Shown here piece after piece: positions 1 to 7,141 of a stretch of DNA of 13,892 nt; within the stretch, counting starts at the first letter, position 1, and each line of letters begins with the position of its first letter. The position numbers were made by a program, and so were the translations under genes. The stretch comes from JBNKEI01 sp050288705 (GTDB taxonomy: Bacteria; Myxococcota; Myxococcia; Myxococcales; UBA5297), in assembly GCA_050288705.1 (NCBI GenBank), contig JBNKEI010000095.1, positions 1-13,892 of the forward strand. Direction: 5' to 3'. The notes beneath the pieces are model-generated. The model searched no databases, was not told where the DNA came from, and was given only the letters and a program-made list of their open reading frames with translations.

Positions 1-591
1 TATTCAACAGCGTGGAGCATTTAAACTTATTGTCGAGAGAAAATTCTTTTCTTGGCTGTAAAAGAGTGTGCTTCTCTTTGTTTTGTGGCGGTTTCCAGAG
101 AGTAAGTCCCTCACGCCGTAGAGCTGCAAGCTGCCGGGATAAGTGCCTTCACGAAACTCATTCTTAAGAAGCTAAATGAATTTCTATGGCATTAACCCAG
201 CCGGGCAGGATAAGAACCTATGGATAGATTGTTTTCGTGCCAAAAACCACGAAAACAATCTGTAAGGTGTTAAAAAGGGACTGGTGAAGAGAAGGTCGTT
301 CGTGTTACAGGATGCATGATGTGCGATTCTGTAGTACACATATCAACAAACAAAGCGGGTGAAGTCGTGCCTACGTTTCATTAGCAATTCGATTATTCGC
401 GCGTAGTCCGCGAGAACGTCAGCGGGCCAAGACCGATCTCTACTCGCACTCGTTCATGAAAGTACTCAATAGAAAACTCCACAGATTAAAATAAGAGTTA
501 GCAATATTGGGCTAACTCACGTCAAGGCATGTGCAGGGCAATCGAGTTCTAAATGTTATTGATATCTCCAAACGAATATGCTTCCGGTTAG
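1..591. other. gene-free region with no recognised gene
   Basis: No open frame here has coding character or a recognisable motif on either strand. The only clear structure is the perfect hairpin at 226-261, annotated separately. The text is mosaic, with many short local inverted pairs, and could be a worn-out mobile element or structured RNA. I considered a group II intron 5' half, but no domain V hairpin or reverse-transcriptase frame is visible, so I leave it unassigned. Confidence 0.5.
226..261. repeat. perfect 14-bp stem-loop
   Basis: The arms AGATTGTTTTCGTG (226-239) and CACGAAAACAATCT (248-261) are perfect reverse complements around an 8-nt loop. Neither side has a run of T, so it is a poor intrinsic terminator. 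It could be a protein-binding palindrome, an end structure of a lost mobile element, or a structured part of an RNA. No intact gene is nearby to explain it. Confidence 0.8.
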
Positions 592-675
592 CCTGAGCGT
601 AGCGATAGCGAAGTCGAAGGCTTTGTTGCTCGATATGTCCTTCGACTTCGGGTCGTAGCCGACCCTACGCTCAGG
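592..675. repeat. nested REP-like palindromic element
   Basis: The outer arms CCTGAGCGTAG (592-602) and CTACGCTCAGG (665-675) enclose a second perfect pair, CGAAGTCGAAGG (609-620) and CCTTCGACTTCG (639-650). The right side carries an additional small hairpin, GGGTCG (650-655) with CGACCC (660-665), not mirrored on the left. Imperfect pairing may extend outward (TTCCGGTT near 582, AAACGGAA near 678). The wording (CCTGAGC, GTCGAAGG) is typical of dispersed REP-like intergenic repeats of proteobacteria, which are often multicopy and extragenic. Copy number in this genome cannot be judged from one window. Confidence 0.75.
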
Positions 676-753
676 ACAAACGGAATTGGGAAACATAGAT
701 ATTTATCTCTAATAAATTAGAACTCGATTGCCCTGAGGCATGTGAAGCGTGAC

Positions 754-781
754 TTGACGTACTAGTTGTTTTGCATAAAAT
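754..781 (+). promoter_or_regulatory. candidate sigma-70 promoter upstream of NYN remnant
   Basis: TTGACG (754-759) and TAAAAT (776-781) are separated by 16 bp, each one mismatch from the -35 and -10 consensus. The nearest downstream gene on this strand is the NYN-domain remnant starting at 955, giving a long leader of about 165 nt. AT-rich intergenic DNA yields such matches by chance, so this is only a candidate. Confidence 0.35.
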
Positions 782-954
782 TGTTGCAGATGTAGCGGTT
801 TTCATGACCAGTTTACTTGTGATTAATGTCATGGAAATCTTCGACATTGCATCCAAGAGGATCTAGCGACGAAAATGACCTAAGGACATGCGGTTTTAGA
901 CATGGTTGCAGGTAAGAAGCCAGCCAGTCCCCGCTCCTAACTATCGAGGGATTT

Positions 955-1282
955 ATGACGATACTTTTACCTGGGCCAAGCGGTTCAGTGCCAGGTTTAC
1001 GATGGATAATTTTTGTTGATGGAGAAAATTTCACCTTTTGGGACCAAAATTTTGAATAATGGATTTAAACTAAACGAAGGTCCATATTTCACTAAAGATA
1101 TTTATCTTTGGATGCCACCTGATAGATTTGGTAATAGAATTATTGAACCTAGTTCATTGCCAAGTGTTGGCAGCAAGGTGTGTCTAGAAAGTGACCCGAT
1201 ACGTGCATATTATTTTACAAGAATGGTGGGTGATAACGACTCCATAAAGGAAATGATGAAAAAAATAGCTCTGTCGCATTAA
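955..1282 (+). pseudogene. NYN-domain (PIN-like) nuclease gene, frameshifted and truncated
   Basis: NYN proteins (LabA/DUF88-type) are PIN-fold nucleases, usually acting on RNA. An ATG at 955 follows a good ribosome site (GAGG at 946-949). This frame encodes a leader ending in RWIIFVDGENFT, the classic start of an NYN domain with its first acidic residue, then stops at about 1060. The next frame carries the continuation (LNEGPYFTKDIYLWMP and later IRAYYFTRMVGD), which also fits the family. One frameshift between about 1050 and 1062 therefore breaks the gene. The reading ends at 1282 after only about 109 residues, far short of a full domain; the last codons, including the stop, are the terminal repeat of the inserted element at 1268. 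The C-terminal acidic residues of the active site are absent, so no working nuclease is expected. Confidence 0.75.
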
Positions 1283-1421
1283 GATTTTGGCCATACTTAC
1301 AGTGAGTTTTTATTATTTTTTGAAAAATAATCAATTGCATTGAATAAACTAACCCTTGCTCCAGGTAACATGCACTAATAGTAAGTAAATTTTAACTCTG
1401 TGTCAATTAATGCGACAGAAC
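1268..1421. mobile_element. 154-bp MITE-like element with IS6-type ends
   Basis: Perfect 13-bp inverted repeats TCTGTCGCATTAA (1270-1282) and TTAATGCGACAGA (1407-1419) extend to 15 bp with one mismatch (1268-1282 against 1407-1421). The right end read inward, GGTTCTGTCGCATTAA from 1422, resembles the ends of IS6/IS26-family elements (such as IS257, GGTTCTGTTGCAAA). The interior is AT-rich, has no transposase frame, and contains a tight hairpin (1312-1320 with 1323-1331). It is best read as a non-autonomous, internally deleted derivative. The 8-bp flanks (1260-1267 and 1422-1429) do not match, so no target duplication is visible; IS6-type elements often create adjacent deletions, which would also explain the missing rest of the NYN gene. 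The family assignment is tentative. Confidence 0.55.
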
Positions 1422-1698
1422 CCTCTAGAATGCGTTCGTTCGACAGTCTACTGTCTAATCGGGGAAAGACCTTCTCATACCATTTACTTACGTATTGCCA
1501 TGACGGTTGAGCCGAAAACACGGGTTGCCACATTTAGAATAGACCGAAACGTCGTTGCCGAAAATCCGTACGGGACGTAGTTTGTGCTCGACCTCGATGC
1601 TTGTTTCAAGATAAACTTATTTGATGCTTTTGCGACCATTGTCTGCGTCGCTCGGAAAGCGTAATTGAAGAATATGGTTATCCACTGAAAGAAACGTT
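1422..1698. other. leader region of the polyprenyl-synthase-like gene
   Basis: No gene is seen between the MITE-like element and the start codon at 1699. A short palindrome, GACAGT-CT-ACTGTC, lies at 1442-1455. I looked for PIP-box or hrpII-type motifs (paired TTCG with fixed spacing), which often precede type III effector genes. The closest pair, near 1438, has the wrong spacing and an imperfect second half. No convincing -10/-35 pair was found. The ribosome site before 1699 is weak (GAAAG at about 1687). Confidence 0.4.
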
Positions 1699-3075
1699 AT
1701 GAAAAATATTCGTTCTTTATCTCGGAGCGCGTCCCACAGCGCCAATTCTGACCTGTCTCGAAAAAAATGCGAAGCATCTAAGCTCAATAAGAACAAATTT
1801 CTCGAAGGCGATAGCTCTGTTTTAACTGGAGTTAAATTTTCGATCGACCCCCGAGATAACAATCAATTGGTTAAAGCTGAGGCGAGTGGCAATGCAGTAA
1901 TTCCTTATGGGAAATCGTCTTTTGACGGCTCTAGCAAAAGAAAAGAGATCGAAGGTTTAGAACCGTTTTCGGCACCGCGTAACAACCTAAGGCCGCGTAT
2001 TGAGGGAAAGCTGCCAGGTTCAAGCACGGGTCACTTGAATGCCGTCAAGGCGTCATCGTCGCAGGCAGCGAATCCGCTGGCCGCGCATGCCCGCATAGAG
2101 CAGGCCTTGCGCAAGGACGGTGCGCATGAGGTGCTGGTGAAAATTGGGCTCGAGCAGCTTGGCGCCAAGGAGGCGCTAAAGAAAGCTGAGCTGCCAGCGG
2201 TTTTTTATACAGCGCTTGGCGGCAAGTCGCCGGAAAACATGGCCGCGGTTGGAACGTCGATGCTGCTGCTACATGAGTCCTGCTTGATCGTCGATGACAT
2301 CCAGGACAACGACACTATGCGTCGCGGGCAGCCGACGACATGGGTGAGACACGGCCTCCCTCAGGCGCTCAACACAGCAATGTTCATGTTTGCACGGGCG
2401 ATGGGAGAGATGGCGGCTGCCGTTCCCGGCGATCCGGCAATGGGGCAGGCGCTCGTTGCCAGCTATACGGATGGCATCGCGAAGATGATCGAAGGTCAGG
2501 CGATGGACGAGGCCCTGTCGAAGAATCCCGATGCGACCCTCGACGACTACTTCACTGCGGCGCGACTGAAGAACGGCACCTCTATTGCGCTGAGTGCCGA
2601 GTTGCCCGCCATGCTGCTAGGACACTCACGCGAGGAAGCCCGCAAGATCGCTGAAGTGTTCAAGGACCTCGGTATCCTTCATCAGATCGTTAATGACCTG
2701 GACGACGTCCTTGGTTGCAAGGGCCGAGCACCGGGGCAGGATCTGTATGAGGGCAAGAAGTCGGTGATCGCGCTGGCCTATCAGCAGCAGGTGCCGGCTG
2801 ACGCTAAACGCTTTGTGCAATTTCTGGCGCGTCCACGAGACATGAAATCGGCGGAAGAGGTCGGCCATGAAATCGAGCGCATCCAAGCGAGCGGCACGAT
2901 CGATTGGGTAATGGGGCTGGCGCGCGAAAAGGCTGCCGAGATCCTGCAGGTCGGCGATCAGCTGGCGGGGCTGCCGGACGTTCAAAATATCCTGCAGAAG
3001 CTAATCGGCAAATTCATGAACAAGGTGGAACAGTTTCACGGCGAACTCGAGAAGGTCAAGGCTTCGGCGACCTGA
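1699..3075 (+). CDS. polyprenyl synthetase-like protein with Ser-rich leader, putative effector
   Basis: Isoprenyl diphosphate synthases join IPP to allylic diphosphates to make GPP, FPP, GGPP or longer chains. The second half of this 458-residue protein has the first Asp-rich motif DDIQD (199-203) followed by RRG, a K-N-G-T-S segment, the second Asp motif as NDLDD (332-336, Asn for the usual first Asp), and the downstream GQDLYEGKKS. The residues just before the first motif are small (S, C), which in this family favours products of C20 or more over FPP. The usual IPP-binding GGKRxRP is not present; the equivalent stretch reads GAKEALKKAELP, so activity may be altered. Residues 1-115 are Ser/Lys/Asn-rich, without a signal peptide, and encoded by clearly AT-richer DNA than the GC-rich catalytic part. 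This looks like a transferred enzyme domain joined to a local secretion leader (inference). The zeta-like gene follows after 110 bp. Alternatively it is a cytosolic GGPP synthase with a disordered extension. Confidence 0.8.
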   Translation: MKNIRSLSRSASHSANSDLSRKKCEASKLNKNKFLEGDSSVLTGVKFSIDPRDNNQLVKAEASGNAVIPYGKSSFDGSSKRKEIEGLEPFSAPRNNLRPRIEGKLPGSSTGHLNAVKASSSQAANPLAAHARIEQALRKDGAHEVLVKIGLEQLGAKEALKKAELPAVFYTALGGKSPENMAAVGTSMLLLHESCLIVDDIQDNDTMRRGQPTTWVRHGLPQALNTAMFMFARAMGEMAAAVPGDPAMGQALVASYTDGIAKMIEGQAMDEALSKNPDATLDDYFTAARLKNGTSIALSAELPAMLLGHSREEARKIAEVFKDLGILHQIVNDLDDVLGCKGRAPGQDLYEGKKSVIALAYQQQVPADAKRFVQFLARPRDMKSAEEVGHEIERIQASGTIDWVMGLAREKAAEILQVGDQLAGLPDVQNILQKLIGKFMNKVEQFHGELEKVKASAT

Positions 3076-3185
3076 CGATCGGTGCTTGGGTCGAGCCGGT
3101 TCTTGCGTTCTTGCCCAGTGGATAGGAAAATTAAAGCGGAAAATGTGAAATCCGTCTAAGTATCGAAAGTCAGTCAAAGGCCACA

Positions 3186-4334
3186 ATGAGACCAAAATTT
3201 AGTGTAAGTTGTTGTCGGAAAACAGCTACAAAAAAAAGAATTAATATAAATTTTTCTGGAATCAACAAAGACCAACCAGAAGATTCTATGCAATCTTCCT
3301 TCAGAAACGATATTACGCCAAACAAAAAAACACAGAGCCTGTCATGCTTCACAGATTCATTCAGCTCAGAGGCAGGACCAGCAGCTCTATCTAGCCCCAG
3401 AATGGAATCAGTTAGTATAGCGGCAGGAAGAATAATTGACCAAATTTTTCCAAATAAAGTACCAGCCATCAAAACAGCCATATTCGTGATTGGACATTCA
3501 TGTGCTGGTAAAACATTTTTAAGCAATGCTATAGACTTAAAGATGCCTTCTGGTTTTAAGGCCAATAAATTCAGCAGCTGTGCTTTTATTTATAGAGAAA
3601 TAAAAAATAACCCAGGCGATCTGACTATAGAAAAACTAGATAAGCTGATATGCTGCTTCGAGAAAGATTTATACGCAAGCAATGAGTACAAGCAGCTATA
3701 TAGTGAACTAAGAAATCAATATAAAGACGGATTGTTAAAAAATGAAGATAAAAAGTCAATATCAGGCCAGATTAAACTAGCAAAACGTATAAATGAAGCT
3801 AAGGCTATCTGTGCGAATAACGAAACTGCAAAATTTGACATGCGCGGAGTGATGGAACTCGACAATGCGATTAAATTGGCGGAATTCTTCAAAAAAAATA
3901 ATTACAACATAATCATCATCAACCCGTTTGTACTTGATCCTGAAATCTTAGCTCGCCGCTTGCTACAGAGAGAAATCAACGGGAAGAATGGCTCAGCAAG
4001 CAGATTGATGGTTCCAGGATTTTATAACAAAGCAAATTTTGAAAATGTCATACATGAATGGGAGCAATCCCTCAGGCCAGAAGTTATGAAAAAAATTGCC
4101 GGGCTAGGTGATTTCTTTGCGATTCGCACTGATGATCCAAAAAACATATATTCCCTTCATGGCGACAATGATATGGAAATATTATTTAAAGAAAAACGAA
4201 AAATTTCAACAGAAAGCCTGTGGCGAGACATAGACAAGCAATGTTTGGCTGAAATAAAAAAGATTAGTATGGAAAAAAATAAACATATAGACTCTTCTTT
4301 TGTCGCTTCGTCACAATTTGTGAACAAAAACTAA
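3186..4334 (+). CDS. zeta-toxin-like P-loop kinase, putative effector
   Basis: Zeta/PezT-family kinases phosphorylate UDP-activated amino sugars; the plant-pathogen effector AvrRxo1 is a relative that phosphorylates NAD. This 382-residue protein has a hydrophobic strand followed by a Walker A motif, GHSCAGKT (103-110). A later Arg-rich segment, ARRLLQREINGKNG (256-269), is followed by MVPGFYNKANF and an HEWEQSL helix, matching the zeta substrate-binding and lid region in order. Residues 1-90 are rich in Ser, Asn, Lys and Thr, without a signal peptide or membrane segment, which suits a type III or IV secreted protein but is not proof. A canonical epsilon, PezA or Arc1-like antitoxin gene is not adjacent, so a classical toxin-antitoxin role looks unlikely. 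The start at 3186 has AAAGG about 6 nt upstream. The DNA is markedly AT-rich against the preceding gene. A decayed partial copy follows at 4372. Confidence 0.7.
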   Translation: MRPKFSVSCCRKTATKKRININFSGINKDQPEDSMQSSFRNDITPNKKTQSLSCFTDSFSSEAGPAALSSPRMESVSIAAGRIIDQIFPNKVPAIKTAIFVIGHSCAGKTFLSNAIDLKMPSGFKANKFSSCAFIYREIKNNPGDLTIEKLDKLICCFEKDLYASNEYKQLYSELRNQYKDGLLKNEDKKSISGQIKLAKRINEAKAICANNETAKFDMRGVMELDNAIKLAEFFKKNNYNIIIINPFVLDPEILARRLLQREINGKNGSASRLMVPGFYNKANFENVIHEWEQSLRPEVMKKIAGLGDFFAIRTDDPKNIYSLHGDNDMEILFKEKRKISTESLWRDIDKQCLAEIKKISMEKNKHIDSSFVASSQFVNKN

Positions 4335-4371
4335 GCGGCATTAAGCGCCTGATTATTTGAATTGGAAAAAG

Positions 4372-4520
4372 AACCCGAAAATTGCTGTTCACGAATTTTA
4401 GCCCGCCGCGGGCCACCGGGAGAAGTCAATGGGAAGAATGGCCAGAGCAAGCAGATTGATGGATCCTGAGTTTAATAGCAACGAACTTTAAGAATGCAAC
4501 ACATGAGCGGAATGCTGTTT
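4372..4520 (+). pseudogene. decayed partial copy of the zeta-like kinase gene
   Basis: This stretch aligns by eye to about 3921-4070 of the intact gene. Shared blocks include AACCCG, then TTAGC-CGCCGC, GGGAAGAATGGC, AGCAAGCAGATTGATGG, and CATGA at the end. Read in frame it gives an ILARR-like segment and VNGKNG; a one-base shift near 4440 then gives RASRLMDPEFN, and in-frame stops follow. It is therefore the remnant of a tandem duplication, or of a second family member, covering the substrate-binding part only. The Walker A half is missing. It ends just before the next effector-like locus. Confidence 0.75.
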
Positions 4521-4537
4521 TCTGCTAAGGAAATCAA

Positions 4538-5165
4538 ATGGTTGTTGATGGCAACAAGAAAGCTTCAAGAAATCCCGTAATCTCTTGTTTTGCAAGAAAG
4601 CTCAAACAAATACGGAAAAGCATACCCTTCGGCATTCAAACGAATCCATTGACGATAAAAAATTCCTGTCCTGATGCGATACAAAATGCTCCTACGCAAT
4701 CTCCGATCGTCTATCTGCTTTACCCGAAAGTTCATTTTTCGAGATAATGGAACATTTAAAAGGACCTGATTTGTATCAGGATTTCGAAGCTCTTAGGGCT
4801 CTTAGGGCCACCAGTAATGCCCTTGGGCAGCAAGTTATGGCCTACGATCGGTTTAGAAATCTCCCTCTTGTAAGGCGCAGGTAATTCGAAGGTTAGCTGT
4901 TGGATTGGAGCACCTCACCCCGGAGCAGCGCGCCTCTCTGGTCGAGGTGGTTCTAAAAATGAAAGGTCATCATCATTCTAGGCCGGAAGCGATTGGCAGC
5001 TTGGGAAGAAAATTGAAGTACTTAATTCCAGAACATAGGAATGCTCTTCTTCGCGCTGCTTTGGGGTTAGAAGATTTTAGGGCAACGGCATTAAGGGGAT
5101 TGACATCGGGAATCCTAAGCCAATCTAAGAACCTGTTCAAAATCTCTTTATCAACAAAGAAATAA
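4538..5165 (+). pseudogene. F-box-like plus helical-repeat protein gene, two frameshifts
   Basis: Three successive reading frames form one plausible protein. The frame starting with ATG at 4538 (AAGGA ribosome site at about 4527) gives a basic, Lys/Asn-rich leader. From about 4702 to 4880 a second frame reads LSALPESSFFEIMEHL, then GPDLY and LRALRATSNALG, which fits an F-box (LP..x..I...L...DL......TS..L). From about 4870 to 5165 the third frame gives helical repeats of 33-36 residues: VGLEHLTPEQRASLVEVVL, then KLKYLIPEHRNALLRAAL, ending ALRGLTSGI. F-box proteins recruit targets to SCF ubiquitin ligases and are known as bacterial effectors (Ralstonia GALA proteins, Legionella AnkB). A 9-bp tandem duplication, GCTCTTAGG at 4789 and 4798, lies within the F-box. 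Sequencing errors could also explain the shifts. The F-box call is by motif only. Confidence 0.5.
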
Positions 5166-5380
5166 ATGCTTGTTTAACCATTTGAAGGCTAGTATTCAAT
5201 TTTCTTTCACAATTTTTCCATAACCTGTGGCATTTTTCCAACCAACAAAAAGACCTTTTAAAATAAAACTATGCCGGCAATTCTCCGAAGCTTCTCGCTT
5301 TGGGACGCGCCGGCTTTATGCTTTTCGAAACCTGTTCGTCTCGTTACGACAATTTAATGAAGTTTGAATTAAGGTTTCTG

Positions 5381-6757
5381 TTAAGCTTTGGTAGTGATTG
5401 GCAAAACCTCAATATCTAATTTGTCAATCGGCGGTGTAATCCTTTTTTGACCGCCGGTAATTATCGTACCGTCATTTCGGCTATCATAACTCATGGAAAT
5501 ATCACTCGTGTCGGCAATTTCCCATTGACTATTCTTCCAAATTTTCACATTTTTCGATCGAATTACTTCGGTGAAAGTACTTACTTGGTTGCCTTTAAGA
5601 AATAAAAATCCGGCTCCGAACCTAAAATAATTGCCGGGGGTTGGTGGGGTCAAGGTATTCTCGATGCGTACTATTGCATTAGAATCCATGGTGATATTGC
5701 TATTGCTAGCCGAATCATATGTTATTTTACCTTTTATAGTTACGTAGTTATTGGATTCACCGCCGCCAGATCCGGCAATAATGTCAGAGTCGTTGCTGTT
5801 GAAAAGCACGTTGCCGATTTCTACTAGGGACCCATTAACAGCTCGGATAAAACAAGACGGCGCATGGAATCCGACGGTTTTTGATACGATTAATTTTCCT
5901 TTGCCATGTCTCATCTCGTGACCAAGATCTATAAAATTGTACCCCCTGCCTCCTAAATAAAGATCTTCTTTAATGCAAACTTCTCCATCGAGACAAATTA
6001 ACGCATAATTTTGACTGCCATCAAAATACAAACTTTTTGCAAGATTTAGTCTGCCTTCTTGAAAAACGCGAATAGCATTTTTATGTCCCCCGTAAATGTG
6101 TATGTTGCTATCCGAATTCCAGATTCCTTGATGGATCGAAACCGTATTTTTAGATCCGGTTTCTCCCCCAATAAATACATTGGCGTTGGAGTCAGTCTGG
6201 AGCCTTGCTCCTTGGGATATGTGCAAGCGGCTTTGTTCTCCGCTTACTTCCAGCCTTGAGGTGACTCGGCAAGTTGCACCAATGCCGTTAACGTGTATGT
6301 TGTTTCCTTTTCGAACCGGATCATTGGCGCTACCTGCTCCTGGACCAATTATTAGCTGATGAGTAAAACAATTGGAGCCGGACTTAAAATCTACCGAGTT
6401 CTCACTGCCTTTGGCTCCAATCTGGAATTGGAAATCAAGAAAAATAGTAGCGCCAGAATTTATATACGCATGATTGTTGCAACTATCCTTATTAAAACCT
6501 ACATAAAAATTCTTGGCGGACATTTTATGATTTTCAGTAATTGTCAGTTCGTTATTGGGATTGTGATAACCCAGATAGACGTCGGTGTAGCCAAAATCTT
6601 TATTCTCGTCTAGAATATATCTGCCATTATCCATTGTTGGAGGAATATCTTGTCGCGGTGCACTAGGAGATTTAGCAACAGTATGTGGGGGCTGTCCGAT
6701 TCCAAAAACCGATTCTGCGCTAACCATCTCTGATAAGCCACCGTTGTTTTGCGCCAT
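5381..6757 (-). CDS. beta-helical repeat protein of unknown function
   Basis: I do not recognise a named family. The 458-residue protein begins with about 45 polar residues rich in Pro/Ser and has no signal peptide, membrane segment or autotransporter barrel. The rest is a run of Gly/Asn-rich strand-turn units of about 24 residues, clearest at 190-290 (NVFIGG, NIHIYGG, LYFDGS, LYLGG, each followed by an N-x-hydrophobic strand). This pattern suggests a right-handed parallel beta-helix, as in adhesin passengers and polysaccharide-binding or cleaving proteins. No catalytic motif of pectate lyases is visible. The start has a strong ribosome site, AAGGAG, 6 nt upstream. A weak promoter-like pair (TTGCAA and CATATT on the minus strand) lies upstream. 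Its position beside effector-like genes and its leader suggest a secreted protein using a leaderless route, which is inference. Confidence 0.7.
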   Translation of the reverse strand: MAQNNGGLSEMVSAESVFGIGQPPHTVAKSPSAPRQDIPPTMDNGRYILDENKDFGYTDVYLGYHNPNNELTITENHKMSAKNFYVGFNKDSCNNHAYINSGATIFLDFQFQIGAKGSENSVDFKSGSNCFTHQLIIGPGAGSANDPVRKGNNIHVNGIGATCRVTSRLEVSGEQSRLHISQGARLQTDSNANVFIGGETGSKNTVSIHQGIWNSDSNIHIYGGHKNAIRVFQEGRLNLAKSLYFDGSQNYALICLDGEVCIKEDLYLGGRGYNFIDLGHEMRHGKGKLIVSKTVGFHAPSCFIRAVNGSLVEIGNVLFNSNDSDIIAGSGGGESNNYVTIKGKITYDSASNSNITMDSNAIVRIENTLTPPTPGNYFRFGAGFLFLKGNQVSTFTEVIRSKNVKIWKNSQWEIADTSDISMSYDSRNDGTIITGGQKRITPPIDKLDIEVLPITTKA

Positions 6758-6914
6758 AGATTACTCCTTGTAACTTGTTTGCATGCGTGGGTGGTTGTTT
6801 TTAATATGTTTTACGCATTTATTGTTTTTGCAATAGTATGCTGCCTCTTTTTTTTGGAAATAAGGCCCAGGTTGCATATATAAAATTGCTGTATGCTGAA
6901 CATTAATGCATGAA

Positions 6915-6951
6915 AATCCCGCCTCATTAACCAAAGAAATTAAACGGGATT
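6915..6951. repeat. inverted repeat AATCCCG/CGGGATT
   Basis: Perfect 7-bp arms at 6915-6921 and 6945-6951 flank a 23-nt loop. It lies about 160 bp upstream of the beta-helix gene start on the minus strand. It may be a regulatory palindrome or chance; support is limited. Confidence 0.4.
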
Positions 6952-7025
6952 CCTGCCTGGCTTGTCAAGCAGCTAGCAGTCGTATGCATTGCATCAAATA
7001 GAGGATAAAATAGCTAATGCTGGTT

Positions 7026-7062
7026 GTAAATGATGCATTATCGTTATAAATGCTACATTTAC
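7026..7062. repeat. 14-bp near-perfect inverted repeat
   Basis: GTAAATGATGCATT (7026-7039) and AATGCTACATTTAC (7049-7062) are reverse complements except for two central bases (AT against TA) and enclose a 9-nt loop. A T-rich stretch follows on the plus strand, but no plus-strand gene precedes it. The central swap AT/TA in otherwise perfect arms is typical of a structure under pairing constraint or of a small mobile repeat. Confidence 0.6.
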
Positions 7063-7141
7063 TTTTGTTTTCTGCAGTCTGTTTCGCTGTGCTGGCTTTT
7101 TGTAATCTATGACATACAACAGGAATTTCCTAGAGTGTCAG

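Noticed and set aside
1..580. Possible group II intron or IS remnant
   Set aside because: The text feels like structured RNA, but no domain V hairpin, maturase frame or matching ends could be found.
1435..1465. PIP-box or hrpII-like motif before the prenyl synthase gene
   Set aside because: Only the first TTCG half is good; the second is imperfect and the spacing does not match either consensus.
2340..2985. Other long open frames on both strands inside the prenyl synthase gene
   Set aside because: They are shadows caused by the high GC content; none has family motifs.
5273..5314. GCCGGC pair as a terminator or attachment site
   Set aside because: The six-base arms are self-palindromic, the loop is 30 nt, and there is no T-run; chance is likely.
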